From a virus, in IMG/VR virus record IMGVR_UViG_3300029267_001213, positions 22,554 through 86,553 of that record: 64,000 bases of DNA. One strand, 5' to 3'. Positions 8,708-19,141 of the stretch are shown here, one piece after another. A model generated the notes under the pieces. That model worked only from the letters and a program-made list of their open reading frames with translations. It did not search any database and was not told where the DNA came from. The translations under genes were made by a program, and so were the position numbers. Positions within the stretch are counted from its first letter, which is position 1; the number at the start of each line of letters is the position of its first letter.

Positions 8708-10312
8708 ATGACAGATATAATTTCTCAACAATTTGGCAGCAATCAGGATTACACGTCAAACGACTTCGAGACTTTACTGGCCAGATTGCAATCATTGACC
8801 GGTTCGGTATTCCCCGGCTGGACAGAGGCTACAAGGGTTGGTTTTGCTAATGTCCTAAGAGCGCAGAATGCATTTGTCGGTGATGTCCTTTGTTATTTGA
8901 TGAACAATAAAAAGAAGGAGTGTCACTGGGGAACGCTTTCACAAAGACACAGCGCAATTAATATGGGTAAGTTAATCAGCTATCGACTTGGAGGGGCTAC
9001 TCCAGCACAGACGGAAGTTGTTTTCAGAGCAGAGAGAACCATACTTCCCGGCAAGGTGGCGGGATCCGTTTACATTCCCGAAGGAGTTATTTGCAGGACT
9101 TCAGGAACGAATATTATCAGACAGCGTTCATTGTCTGCAGTGACAATAGCTGCAGGATCAGCAGAGAGTTCTATTGTTATGGTTGAAAATAGCACTGAAG
9201 AAACAGAATCTTTTCCAGCGAACGGTAAAAAATTTCAGGAACTTGTATTGGGATATACTCCATTTGTGGAGGGTGAGTACGACATATATGGAGATAGCTC
9301 GCATCTGGCAAAGATAGACATGAGTGATTCGATTGGTCCGTTCGAGACAGTGGATTCGTTTCTGGATAGCAGGGCCAGCGATGCACATGCCGTGGTTTTG
9401 GTGGATGAAAATAATAAGGCTACTGTCAGAATAGGCGACGGACAAAACGGACGACTGGCAAATGGAACAATAACAGTAGCGTATAAATATGGCGGTGGTG
9501 AAGCTGGTCGTGTGGAAGCGGAACAATTGACCGTAGTTGAAAACGGGCCAACGGTTGACAGCAATGGCAATCCTGTTGTGGTCACTTGTTTTAATGAGAA
9601 CGCCAGTATTGAAGGTACGGGAACTGACAGAGAGACGGTAGCGTATGCAAAGCAGACAGCTCCAGCATCATCAAGAGTAGGGCAATATACTATTGCAAAA
9701 GAAGATTATGTTTTTAATGCCAAGCGTGTAGCAGGAGTGGCCAGAGCGTTATGCCTGACAAATAACGAAGAAGCGGCAATTCCAAATGGGCGGGTCAGAG
9801 TTTATATTGTACCAGAGGGCGGTGGTCAGCCTGCTTCAGCATTAATCAGCAATGTGGAAACCATGTTGCAGGTTACGCGACGGCATACGGTTACGGCAAT
9901 CCCGGAAGTAATGTCGGTGACTCCATATCTTAATATAGATGTTTATGCGGTCGTTTATCTGCGGCCTATTCCGGCTGGATATACGAGGTCTGAATATTTG
10001 GCAGTGGTCAGAGATCAAATCGAAACGGCACTGGAAGATTTCTTTATTCCTTCACTTAGTGATGGAACGGAAAATCCTAATGTAGATTTCGGTGCTAATT
10101 ATAAAGATATCAATGATAATATTATTGGTGAAATAGCATGGAGTGATATTCTAAATGAAGTCAGGGATGCAGGATACGTAAGGAAGGTTGGTTCTGGTGC
10201 GGATGAATTTTTGCTTAATGGAGAAAGAGATGATGTGTTTTTATTTCCGTATCAGTTCCCGGCGTTCGGTGAGATAACACTGATAGACGGAGACAGCGGT
10301 GAGGAATTTTAG
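8708..10312 (+). CDS. Baseplate J-like wedge protein (gpJ / gp6)
   Basis: 534 residues from the ATG at 8708, two bases after the previous stop; an upstream in-frame start at 8597 would overlap that gene by 110 bp. Features of the Baseplate_J family include RIGDGQNGRLANGTITVAYKYG, an RVGQYTIAKEDYVFNAKR helix and the C-terminal WSDILNEVRDAGYVRKVG. It dimerises into wedges round the hub. It ends in TAG and the next gene's ATG follows immediately in the same frame. Confidence 0.82.
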   Translation: MTDIISQQFGSNQDYTSNDFETLLARLQSLTGSVFPGWTEATRVGFANVLRAQNAFVGDVLCYLMNNKKKECHWGTLSQRHSAINMGKLISYRLGGATPAQTEVVFRAERTILPGKVAGSVYIPEGVICRTSGTNIIRQRSLSAVTIAAGSAESSIVMVENSTEETESFPANGKKFQELVLGYTPFVEGEYDIYGDSSHLAKIDMSDSIGPFETVDSFLDSRASDAHAVVLVDENNKATVRIGDGQNGRLANGTITVAYKYGGGEAGRVEAEQLTVVENGPTVDSNGNPVVVTCFNENASIEGTGTDRETVAYAKQTAPASSRVGQYTIAKEDYVFNAKRVAGVARALCLTNNEEAAIPNGRVRVYIVPEGGGQPASALISNVETMLQVTRRHTVTAIPEVMSVTPYLNIDVYAVVYLRPIPAGYTRSEYLAVVRDQIETALEDFFIPSLSDGTENPNVDFGANYKDINDNIIGEIAWSDILNEVRDAGYVRKVGSGADEFLLNGERDDVFLFPYQFPAFGEITLIDGDSGEEF

Positions 10313-13300
10313 ATGACACTGCCAGTAAGAAAATATTGGTGGCGACCAAGTGTGCTGGCTCCCTATGCAGGACAGGGCCTTAATATCTCCGGCAACAATT
10401 ATGAGGACTTCGAAAAGTTCATGGGATGGTTGCTGGTAAGAAAGATATTTGTTTCCGGAGTACCAAGAGAATATGAGCGCGAGCTTTCTATAGACGCCAA
10501 TGGTGCGCGGATTATTTTGCCTGTCAATACAGACTGGGCAGAAACGAATCTGGATGATGATAATGCGTTGATGGGTGATAGCAGATATTGGGTATGTGTT
10601 TATCCATATTCCTTGAGAGGTTTTATTAATCCTAGAATGGACCCGGATATACTGGGCTTTGCAGAAATACACTGGCGGGTTCCCAATGTAAGAAAATATA
10701 ATAATAATTATGGAATGCATACTGGCCTTGGAATAACACTGGGGAAAAGCCATGCGGCAGTAGCACATACAAAAAAGCAAAGTCTTATTGTTCCACCTGA
10801 AAGTGGTGGTGGCTGGAAAATAAAATCTGATTACGCTGGTTCATCATGGAACAATCCGGCATTGGAATCGGATGTTGTGCTAGACGAAATAGCAGAAGGA
10901 AAATTCCGAGCAGACCATGTGAAGAGAGATGACTCTACCGGATTGATGACCTTGAAGTTTTGGAATCCTATTACAAGAGAATATCAATTAATGTTTTCGG
11001 ATAATTCCGTTTCTTGGGATATGTATGCAGATTTTGTTCCGTTTATGATCGGCGTTCCTAATTCAGAAAGCGGTGATGATCTTGAGCATACTCTGGTTCA
11101 GTTTCAGGGCTATCCTTATGATCCTTTTATAGCACAGGTAATGCCGGTTGCAGATTACTTGTCTAATCTGGATATTATTTTTGATGGCAAAAATGCTGCA
11201 GCTTCTGGACATGGCGGTTATGAGCTCAGGGAAGATCTTGGCTGGGCAATAAGATGTACAGCGTATACGAGAGGTGGCGCATCAAGTGGGTTGGCTCATA
11301 TTATTACAGACTCTATGGCACAGGGATATGATCATCCGTGGATGCCAAGCGGAGCATTTACTATTTTATTTGATATAAATATTGATGATTGGGATCCGGG
11401 CGAGCGGAGATATATTGCTTATTGTACAGGCTCAAATACATATCCGGTTTATTGGACACTGAGTGCGGATGATGATCTCCGGGCTGAAATAACTACTGGT
11501 TCAGGTTCTATAATAATGGATTTTACAGCGGCTCTCTTTTGGAACGGAGAGCCGCATCAGGTCGGAATAAGTTTCGATGGAGTGAGCAGATGGCGATTGT
11601 TATTTGACGGACAGTATGTTTCAGAAAAAATTGATTCTACAGCAGTCATGCAGAATGAGACTTTGCTTCTTGGTGCATGGTTTGGAAATCGTGGTGTTGA
11701 AGCATGGCGTGGTGATGTTCAGATATGGGAACAGGAGCTTAATAATGATCAGCTGGTCGAGGCTTATAGCGAATTACTGAAATATAGAATTAAAAATTAT
11801 TCTTTCGAAATAGCGAAAGATGGCGCTGCAATTGCTGGCGAGGCTGAAGACTGGGATTGTACTCCTTCGGAGCTTTATGCGTTTGCAGAATTCGAACATC
11901 ATGATCAATTTAATTCTGAGCGCGAAGATTATGAGACGGACTGGAACAATAATGATGGACATATAGACCAGTGGGATAATGATGCAAGTGCACCGGCATT
12001 ATTTTCTTTAGGCAAAGAGAAAATTGCCGCAGAGACTTTTGAACGTCCGGGATGGGAAGTGCTCGGTTCGGACTATCAGAAAAACGGCTGGCCGTGGCAA
12101 TGGCCGAGCAACAGTAAGCAAGCTGTATTTTCAGGTGTGGCGTTTTATGGCATTGCGGATATTACGGTCGAATCGTTTGAGTTCGGATGGGATTCAAATG
12201 AAAATTATATTTACAGTCCACAGGACATATGGGTACTTGAGCCACAGCTTCCATTGATAATTAATAAATGGAAAAACAGCAGGGTGGCTTTTGCAATTTA
12301 TAATTTCGGACTGGCCGAATGGCGTGGAGCTGACATTGAAATAGCAGAGGGTACTTATAATACGGCAACGGATTTGGCTTCTGCATTGCAAAGCGCATTC
12401 GATGCAATCGGTCTGGCTTCTGAGTTTGGACTTACTTTCGGAACGCATCCGGACAGCCCGGCTACGAAATATACGATTAAGACAGATAACGTGGTAAGCA
12501 TAGCCGCTGTAGGCGTAGGTCCTGATATTAGCTCCGGCGAACAGCCGGATGGTCGTGCGGACTTAGGAATGCCAGCCAGAGAGACTTCAATAATTCTAGG
12601 TGATGAAAATGTAGAAGGCTATCGGGTTAATCAGCTGGATGTAATTATGAATGGTGATCTGGCCGGATTTAACTGGCTGGGAGGCAATGGTGGTTTTTCG
12701 AATCGAGCACAATTTGACGGACAGAGTGCTGAAAAATTCGAAACCGGATGGAACAATGACGAGTACACAGACAAGATGGTGGGTAATATTATTTATGCTT
12801 TGAATCCCTATGATCAGATAGGCATTACGGGAGATTATACATCAAGATATAATATTCCTGGACTTGAGTGCGTGATAGCAGACGGTCAGGAAAATGATGG
12901 AAATTATACAGTAATATCAGCCGTGTTTTTAGGTGGTATAACTATAGTTACATTTAATGAACGTATAGAGGTGGTTATTTCTGGATGGGGTTCGGTTTAT
13001 CCTAATTACAAGAGGGCAGAATTCAATGCAACAGAAGCTTATTTAATAGGTAATTCATGGCCGATCCCGGATGAGTTTGAAATATTCGGAAGAGACTTAA
13101 CGGCATTATTTGATACGGATTACGAGTTTTCTGTTACAGGTCATCCTAATGCTGGCAAGTATACAGTAAAAGCACCCGGAGCATATATGAGTGGATCGAA
13201 TATGAGAATTCCGGTTAATGAAAATTTTAATCACATGGCAGCTCAAGGTCATGTTTCGGCTCCGAGAAGAGTAGAAAATTTCGAAGATCCTTATGGACAC

Positions 13301-13327
13301 TTATGGCCAACAGAGGTTATTGATTAG
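10313..13327 (+). CDS. Large virion protein with a LamG/concanavalin-like domain (tail fibre or baseplate appendage)
   Basis: 1004 residues, rich in Trp, Asp and Gly. Residues about 340-490 read as a concanavalin A/LamG fold (FTILFDINIDDW, HQVGISFDGVSRWRLLFDG, LLLGAWFGN, AWRGDVQIWEQEL). Short related segments occur further on around ETDWNN (about 545) and ETGWNN (about 810), suggesting repeated beta modules. Its place between gpJ and gpI suggests a receptor-binding or wedge-extending protein. The exact role is unknown. Confidence 0.6.
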   Translation: MTLPVRKYWWRPSVLAPYAGQGLNISGNNYEDFEKFMGWLLVRKIFVSGVPREYERELSIDANGARIILPVNTDWAETNLDDDNALMGDSRYWVCVYPYSLRGFINPRMDPDILGFAEIHWRVPNVRKYNNNYGMHTGLGITLGKSHAAVAHTKKQSLIVPPESGGGWKIKSDYAGSSWNNPALESDVVLDEIAEGKFRADHVKRDDSTGLMTLKFWNPITREYQLMFSDNSVSWDMYADFVPFMIGVPNSESGDDLEHTLVQFQGYPYDPFIAQVMPVADYLSNLDIIFDGKNAAASGHGGYELREDLGWAIRCTAYTRGGASSGLAHIITDSMAQGYDHPWMPSGAFTILFDINIDDWDPGERRYIAYCTGSNTYPVYWTLSADDDLRAEITTGSGSIIMDFTAALFWNGEPHQVGISFDGVSRWRLLFDGQYVSEKIDSTAVMQNETLLLGAWFGNRGVEAWRGDVQIWEQELNNDQLVEAYSELLKYRIKNYSFEIAKDGAAIAGEAEDWDCTPSELYAFAEFEHHDQFNSEREDYETDWNNNDGHIDQWDNDASAPALFSLGKEKIAAETFERPGWEVLGSDYQKNGWPWQWPSNSKQAVFSGVAFYGIADITVESFEFGWDSNENYIYSPQDIWVLEPQLPLIINKWKNSRVAFAIYNFGLAEWRGADIEIAEGTYNTATDLASALQSAFDAIGLASEFGLTFGTHPDSPATKYTIKTDNVVSIAAVGVGPDISSGEQPDGRADLGMPARETSIILGDENVEGYRVNQLDVIMNGDLAGFNWLGGNGGFSNRAQFDGQSAEKFETGWNNDEYTDKMVGNIIYALNPYDQIGITGDYTSRYNIPGLECVIADGQENDGNYTVISAVFLGGITIVTFNERIEVVISGWGSVYPNYKRAEFNATEAYLIGNSWPIPDEFEIFGRDLTALFDTDYEFSVTGHPNAGKYTVKAPGAYMSGSNMRIPVNENFNHMAAQGHVSAPRRVENFEDPYGHLWPTEVID

Positions 13328-13338
13328 GAGGTAATGTC

Positions 13339-14061
13339 ATGGCGCAAGGTGAATGGGCAGACTGGGGCGAGAGCGTAGCTCAAGCAAATGTAAAGAGAGG
13401 AGTTAGCGCGGGTTATCCAAAGCCATCCGGCGGTGGATCCTTTTGTTATGCTTTTTCCTCAAAAGTCAGCGAGGCTGGTCAGGCGGTTGCAAAGTATGTG
13501 GACCTGTCGAACTTTAATCCTATTGCATCAGGCAAAGGATGCAGTGTCAGAGGAACTTTGCGAAGACATTCAAGTGCCGGTCATTCTGTATTTCTTATAG
13601 CATTGGGCCAGAGCGTGGCGGATATATACAGCGATGAAGCGTACCTGTTAGGCGTATGGGATGCGGAACCGGGCAAGATAGCTTTGCGAAAAGGAATCAT
13701 AGCTGAAGGAATTCCTGAAGATGATGATCAGATATTAGCTTCAAGCAATTTACTTTACGAAGGTGGACAATATTTGCATTTGAGATTGGACGTTATCGTG
13801 AACGGCAACGGCGATGTGGTATTAAACGTTTTGCAGAATGATTTGTCAGCGCACAACGTGGATGCTCCAGTGTGGGAGAACATTGAAGGCATGGGCGATC
13901 CTCTTAATGATGATCCGACATTCGTGGACGATGTGCTGGGTATCAATAGCGGCAGTGTTCCATTTATCGGCGGTGGTTATGTCGGATATGGATATACTTC
14001 ATCGCAGATAGGCAGAAATGCATTTGTAGATCATCTGGAGATGCTACGGCAAACGGCATAA
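13339..14061 (+). CDS. Virion-associated beta-sandwich protein, unknown role
   Basis: 240 residues preceded by a good ribosome-binding site (taggaggtaatgtc). Strand-rich with glycine turns (SVRGTLRRHSS, LHLRLDVIVNGNGDVVLNVLQNDL), similar in texture to LamG/jelly-roll folds that read sugars. It sits among fibre-like genes of the tail module and is presumably a virion protein. No family recognised with certainty. Confidence 0.55.
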   Translation: MAQGEWADWGESVAQANVKRGVSAGYPKPSGGGSFCYAFSSKVSEAGQAVAKYVDLSNFNPIASGKGCSVRGTLRRHSSAGHSVFLIALGQSVADIYSDEAYLLGVWDAEPGKIALRKGIIAEGIPEDDDQILASSNLLYEGGQYLHLRLDVIVNGNGDVVLNVLQNDLSAHNVDAPVWENIEGMGDPLNDDPTFVDDVLGINSGSVPFIGGGYVGYGYTSSQIGRNAFVDHLEMLRQTA

Positions 14062-14062
14062 G

Positions 14063-15319
14063 ATGGCGAATATTCTAGCACCATTAAGGAAGGCAAGCGG
14101 CTACTTATCTGGCCGAATTGAGCATCAATTTGCAGAGGACGGCTCTCATGTTTTCGTATTGGGTGCATTGGATGACGTTATCGAGCTGGTAGCTTTGAAT
14201 GAGAGAGTAGTTTTATATCAAAGTGGTATTGATTTGAAAGAGATAGATTTTCTTACTGGCAGATTTTCATGTCAAGGTCCAAGTCAGTCCTTGCAGGAAC
14301 ATGGCGAAAGGATGTTACCTGCAGATGCTCCGGCTGGAGAATTACTTACGATGTGGCAGATGGATCAGTGGGTTCCAGCTGGTGGAACTGTTTATTCAAC
14401 GCCGGGCATAGCAGGAGTGGGTTCTAACGCTATTTTGCATTTTAACCCTACAGGCAAGGCTAAGGTTTGGAATCCGTCACCGGAAAATATTAATTGGCTT
14501 GGCAAAGCACCTGAATTCGAAATTAATTATAGTACTGTTCATGATGTAGCATACATTCCAAGTGGTACGGCTATTTATTCTATAGCCAATTCAATTGAAG
14601 AAAGACAGTTTGACTTCTGGCTATCAGTCGATTCTATGGATCCCAGTTATCAAAATACTGAGTACAGACAATTGTGGGCACAGGGTCCGCAGTTTCCGGG
14701 CATGAATCCTCGGCCGGGGATATCAATAGCATTCGAGCCGGTTACAATGGGCGGTGGACTTGTTGTGGACATATCTCCGGACGGTGTGAATCCGGGTGAA
14801 AAATACGGACCCATACTTCCCGGCGATGGATGGTCTGTAGGGGGAGGGCCTTTTCTGTTTACCGTACAGCTTGGACAGCGGGCAGTGAGCAATACAACAA
14901 AGCTTTTTATAAACGGCGTAAAAAAATGGGAAGGAACCAGAACTATTAATCAAGGCGGAGTGCATAGTGTATTGGTTGGTGGTGCAGTGGATGCTGGTTT
15001 TACATTCCCATTTGCAGCATGTGGTCTTGGAACGAATATATATGAGATTCGTATTCTTAATAAGCTGAGAAGCGAAGCGTCCGTAAAATGGACAGCGGAT
15101 GGAATGTCCAGAAAATACGGATGGTGTTTTGAAATAATGATAAACAACAGACCGAGAGCCAGACGATGGATAAGACCCGGCAATGCTCAGACTCTTGAGG
15201 ACGTTAAGGCATGGGTGCATGACTTTTCGACCAGCGAGGATGTAAGCTTTCAATTAAGACTGGGACACTATCCGGAAGATCCGGCTTTCGTTTATAACTC
15301 TACTTTATACGCGGTGTAA
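14063..15319 (+). CDS. LamG-domain tail/fibre protein
   Basis: 418 residues. Residues about 165-360 look like a LamG/concanavalin fold: RQFDFWLSVDS, LFTVQLGQRAVSNTTKLFINGVKKWEG, then IYEIRILNKLRSE, the last pattern being typical of the closing LamG strand. It starts one base after the previous stop. It probably contributes to host-surface recognition. Confidence 0.6.
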   Translation: MANILAPLRKASGYLSGRIEHQFAEDGSHVFVLGALDDVIELVALNERVVLYQSGIDLKEIDFLTGRFSCQGPSQSLQEHGERMLPADAPAGELLTMWQMDQWVPAGGTVYSTPGIAGVGSNAILHFNPTGKAKVWNPSPENINWLGKAPEFEINYSTVHDVAYIPSGTAIYSIANSIEERQFDFWLSVDSMDPSYQNTEYRQLWAQGPQFPGMNPRPGISIAFEPVTMGGGLVVDISPDGVNPGEKYGPILPGDGWSVGGGPFLFTVQLGQRAVSNTTKLFINGVKKWEGTRTINQGGVHSVLVGGAVDAGFTFPFAACGLGTNIYEIRILNKLRSEASVKWTADGMSRKYGWCFEIMINNRPRARRWIRPGNAQTLEDVKAWVHDFSTSEDVSFQLRLGHYPEDPAFVYNSTLYAV

Positions 15320-15322
15320 AAA

Positions 15323-16819
15323 ATGTTTGTCTGGTGGCTGGTAATAAATTATTTAACTGCGGCGACTGTAAGGTTTCCGGCAATATTGCTGGATGTTATT
15401 TTTCCGATTCGTTTGGACGAAGACAAAGATCATGTTCTGGCGATTAATAGAAGTCCTGAACCAGACGAGACAGACATTCCTAGAGAGGGACCTGTAAGAT
15501 TACAGATAGCATCTCTTGGCAAGGCGGATGTAGATATTGAAAATACGCTTGTTTATATAAACAGCGTTCTGGCATTTGATGGCAGCTCATTTTCTGTAGA
15601 CAGAAATTTGTGTTTTCAATCGGGATGGAACAGGGACGGTTGGTCGTGGGTCGGTGCGGCTGATGAGATAGGTATTCAGTCATCAGACCCGGACATGCTT
15701 TATGAAATAGCAATTTATCCGGATGAAGACTTTGAGTCTGAAGAAGAAATTTCTGTCCGGGTTGTTTCGCAGACAGTTCATTCATCGGCAACAATGGATG
15801 AGACTTATTCATTCACTATCGAAGATTATTCAGCTCCAGAAATTCTTTTATTAACACCGGTGGACGAATTTACACTGGATGTAGAATTCAATGAGCCGGT
15901 CAGGATGGAGGGAGACGGCGATTTATCAGACGCGCTTACGCTGGGCAATTACAGCATAGAGCGACAGAATGAAGATCCTTTTCCGGCTGTACATCTGGAA
16001 GTGGTTGCGGTCGAAGCCGTGGATGATTCCACTGTCCGGCTGACGTTTCAGTGGGAATCTACTCCGGTGCAGATTTATGAGCTTACAGTCGAAAATGTTG
16101 AGGACATAAAAGGTAATGCAATTGATCCGGATAATAATACGGCAACATGGTCCGGATATGAATGGCCAGTTCCAGAGGGACGCGAGTTCAGCATTTACTA
16201 TAACATGCTTCCGGGCATTGCCAGACAGCTTGATGAGAACTTGGACCTGCGAAGGTTAACGGCATGCTTCGAAGAAATTCTTTATTTGCTTTTATGGTGG
16301 ATAGATAAATTCACATGGCAGGTTGACATTGATCGGGCTACGGAATCTCAGTTGGATGAGTTACTTCTGGATATGGGCAATCCGTTTAACTTCGAGATGG
16401 ATGTCAATCAGAAGCGAAAATTGCTTCGAGTGCTTTGGGAGATATATCAATCCAAAGGAATCGACCGAGCAATGGAGAATGTAATTTATTTATTTTTAGG
16501 ACTGGAGGTCAGGGTCCGGGCGTTTGTAGATTTTCTGGACGAAGAAGGACAGAACTATATGTGGCGGCTAGGTCATTCAAGACTAGGAACGGATACGGCC
16601 CTGTGGCCTACGAGCGAATGGAGTCAGCTGGCATTTAATGTTTACAGCGATGTAATTCTTACAGATGACCAGCGCGGCAAGATTGAACAGATAATAGAAA
16701 TCATGCGTCCGGCGGAAAGTCATTTTGCCTTTCTTATAGAACCGGATACAATACCAGAAACAGATCACTGGCAGCTTGGTCGCAGCCGTCTTGGTGTTGA
16801 GACTTTCCTGCATGAGTGA
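15323..16819 (+). CDS. Tail protein I-like baseplate protein with Ig-like N-terminal half
   Basis: 498 residues. The C-terminal half matches P2 tail protein I: MLPGIARQLDENLDLRRLTACFEE, then FTWQVDIDRATESQLDELLLDMGNPF and KRKLLRVLWEIYQSKGI. The N-terminal half resembles bacterial Ig-like domains (PEILLLTPVDEFTLDVEFNEPV; VDDSTVRLTFQ). A hydrophobic run at 1-30 looks like a membrane segment, which is odd for a baseplate protein. The RLGHSRLG and QLGRSRLG repeats near the C-terminus are an internal duplication. Confidence 0.7.
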   Translation: MFVWWLVINYLTAATVRFPAILLDVIFPIRLDEDKDHVLAINRSPEPDETDIPREGPVRLQIASLGKADVDIENTLVYINSVLAFDGSSFSVDRNLCFQSGWNRDGWSWVGAADEIGIQSSDPDMLYEIAIYPDEDFESEEEISVRVVSQTVHSSATMDETYSFTIEDYSAPEILLLTPVDEFTLDVEFNEPVRMEGDGDLSDALTLGNYSIERQNEDPFPAVHLEVVAVEAVDDSTVRLTFQWESTPVQIYELTVENVEDIKGNAIDPDNNTATWSGYEWPVPEGREFSIYYNMLPGIARQLDENLDLRRLTACFEEILYLLLWWIDKFTWQVDIDRATESQLDELLLDMGNPFNFEMDVNQKRKLLRVLWEIYQSKGIDRAMENVIYLFLGLEVRVRAFVDFLDEEGQNYMWRLGHSRLGTDTALWPTSEWSQLAFNVYSDVILTDDQRGKIEQIIEIMRPAESHFAFLIEPDTIPETDHWQLGRSRLGVETFLHE

Positions 16820-16830
16820 GGAGGACAGAG

Positions 16831-18897
16831 ATGAATAAATTCGATTGGTACTTTGATCAGCTTGTTTCAGAGGGAGACTTGGACGATGCATTCGACAATG
16901 TAGAACAGGCGCTCTGGAACATTGCTGGAGATCAAGATTTCTCCGGCATAAGCTCTGGCATTGTTGCACAGGAATGGACTTGGCCGTCATGGTCGATAGC
17001 TATTACAGCTCCGGGCACTGGAAACGATAAGCTCGGCAGACGATTGTTCCTTGATGCAGCTGCAGAAATTGATTGCTCTGAAGATGAAAACGGAACGAGC
17101 ACGTCGGTGGGCGCAGGTAAGGAAAGATTCATTTCTGTATTTGCAGAATATGATAGAGAGCTTTCCAATCCACAGACGGACGGCAATGGAGTTCCGGTTT
17201 ATGCTACGGTAACGGAGAAGGTTAATTTCCGTGTAGTCATGGGTTCTGAAGTCACAGCGCCGGCCACGGATTCAGACAAACCGGCATTGGATTCTGAAGA
17301 CATACTGGTTGCGGATATTAAAATCGACGAGAACACCGGATCCAACGGCATACAGAATGCGGATATTAATCCTCATAATGGGACCACTATTAAAAACAGG
17401 CGTGAGGATTTCATCAGAGATGAGGATGCAAATAAAGCGTGGTCTACTACCAAGGAAGCACTGGCGGAGTTAATACAGCTTTACAGTTCGGGTGGTGGGT
17501 CTATTCCGGTGAACATAACTGAAGACTGGCATAATGCAGAATCTCTGAGTTCCGACAATGTGGAAGATGCTATTAATGAGATCATAAACGAGCTGGCGGA
17601 TGACACTGGAGATACGGCATGTGGTGCTGACAGAATCGGGGCAGATGCAGAGACGGGTTCTCCTGATTCATTGTCTCAGGGCAGCATCAGAGATCAGCTG
17701 GAAGAACTTCTGGACATAGCAAATGCAAGAGTTAGAAAAGATATTGCGGATACCATTACTGCAAATCATACATTGACCAATGGCATTAAGTCAGAGGGCA
17801 TAATTCAGCTGCTTACGGATGACGCTTTCCTGAAAGGTGCGGACGCTGGAGTGGGCGGCGAAGACAATGTGGTTCCATTAGTCAAGACTGCTACAAAAAG
17901 CAGTGCAACAGGTATCCAGTGGGGAGATGATTATGCCAGTATTATAGATACTTTCAATTGCACATGGGATCAGTCGGGCGGTAAGTTTAAGAGAGAAACA
18001 GCATCATTTGATTCTTATGCGGTCATGGTCACGGTTCAGGGAATTGTACTTGCATATAAAAGCAAACAGGATGCGGACCATGCGACCGGATGGGATAAGG
18101 GGATTATTGGTTCAGGTGGCTGGACGAATGCGTCAACCATTGCCAACGGACCAGACGGCAAAGTTACCGAAGTAGGACTTTCGTCCGGTAAGTGGCTGGC
18201 TGTAAATTGCAAATGGGACCCGACATTATTTACTGGTGCTGGCGGCTGGGACATGATTGACGGTTCGGAAGATGCTTATGCCATAAAGACAGACGTGGTC
18301 GGATATGTTGTTTACTGGAAAGACCATAACAGACTTGATGGCGGTGGCAGTGGCAATGGCGTTTGGAAAGAAGATGATGTTGTTTTCGGAACTGGCACAG
18401 GATCGCCGGAACAGCAGTCATGGAACGGGACATGGTCGTGGGGCGGTCCTGCATCGTCGAGATCTGAAATGCTGTTTAGTTCTTCCGACGGACCGGAAGT
18501 ACAGGAAACTCCAGCCGGAGGCGTGATAGTAAAACGCGGTCAGACGGTAAATCTCGGCAGTGTAACCTTATGGCAGAGCAGAGCGTTGGTCGCGGGCGAG
18601 GTAGCGATCATCGAAGCCAAGATCATAGGCATACAAGATGATAATTCTGAAGCAGCTGCATATTGGAAGGTAGGTTCTGTTTATCATAACGGAACCAATT
18701 TGGTATGGGTGTATGGCAGTGGTGATCAGGAGGTAGTGCCCGAGAAAGAATCTAGCGGTGCTTCTGGGTGGGATGCAAACATATCTTTAAGTTCTCCGGT
18801 TATCCGAATAATCGCACAAGGGAACACCGGTGATACAGTAAACTGGAAGGCCGAGATTAAGGTAACTATCAGACGCAGCAACGAGAGTTGTGCGTAA
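16831..18897 (+). CDS. Tail fibre-like protein
   Basis: 688 residues from ATG 16831, which has a strong ggaggacag ribosome-binding site; the frame is open back to GTG 16816 but that start is less likely. Asp/Gly-rich and repetitive, with SSDNVEDAINEIINELADDTG resembling the fibre shaft repeats found in phage fibres, and a Trp/Gly-rich C-terminal half with several SxxGWD-type motifs. The position after tail protein I is the classical fibre slot (P2 gene H). Confidence 0.6.
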   Translation: MNKFDWYFDQLVSEGDLDDAFDNVEQALWNIAGDQDFSGISSGIVAQEWTWPSWSIAITAPGTGNDKLGRRLFLDAAAEIDCSEDENGTSTSVGAGKERFISVFAEYDRELSNPQTDGNGVPVYATVTEKVNFRVVMGSEVTAPATDSDKPALDSEDILVADIKIDENTGSNGIQNADINPHNGTTIKNRREDFIRDEDANKAWSTTKEALAELIQLYSSGGGSIPVNITEDWHNAESLSSDNVEDAINEIINELADDTGDTACGADRIGADAETGSPDSLSQGSIRDQLEELLDIANARVRKDIADTITANHTLTNGIKSEGIIQLLTDDAFLKGADAGVGGEDNVVPLVKTATKSSATGIQWGDDYASIIDTFNCTWDQSGGKFKRETASFDSYAVMVTVQGIVLAYKSKQDADHATGWDKGIIGSGGWTNASTIANGPDGKVTEVGLSSGKWLAVNCKWDPTLFTGAGGWDMIDGSEDAYAIKTDVVGYVVYWKDHNRLDGGGSGNGVWKEDDVVFGTGTGSPEQQSWNGTWSWGGPASSRSEMLFSSSDGPEVQETPAGGVIVKRGQTVNLGSVTLWQSRALVAGEVAIIEAKIIGIQDDNSEAAAYWKVGSVYHNGTNLVWVYGSGDQEVVPEKESSGASGWDANISLSSPVIRIIAQGNTGDTVNWKAEIKVTIRRSNESCA

Positions 18898-18907
18898 GGA
18901 GATAATA

Positions 18908-19141
18908 ATGTCGAAAAAAGAGAAAGAGCCGAAACGGATAAAGGTTGTGCTGGGTCTTGGTTCCCGTAATAAGAAAGACATACCAAGTGATCCGAGCATT
19001 CAGAAACTAATTACTGAGGATAAGGAAAGAAAAAAGTCTGAGGCTAAGGCAATTGAAAAGGTTCAGGTGGCTCGTGAAAAAAGAGCTGCTATAAAAACAG
19101 AACGAAAAAAGAAAGCTGAAAAGACTAAGACTGAAAAATAA
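18908..19141 (+). CDS. Small basic coiled-coil protein, unknown
   Basis: 77 residues from ATG 18908 (ribosome-binding site aaggagataata). More than a third Lys/Arg, with a helical C-terminal half (KAIEKVQVAREKRAAIKTER). No family recognised. It is the last gene before a hairpin and a 130-bp gap, so it closes the tail operon; it could bind nucleic acid or be a structural decoration. Confidence 0.55.
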   Translation: MSKKEKEPKRIKVVLGLGSRNKKDIPSDPSIQKLITEDKERKKSEAKAIEKVQVAREKRAAIKTERKKKAEKTKTEK

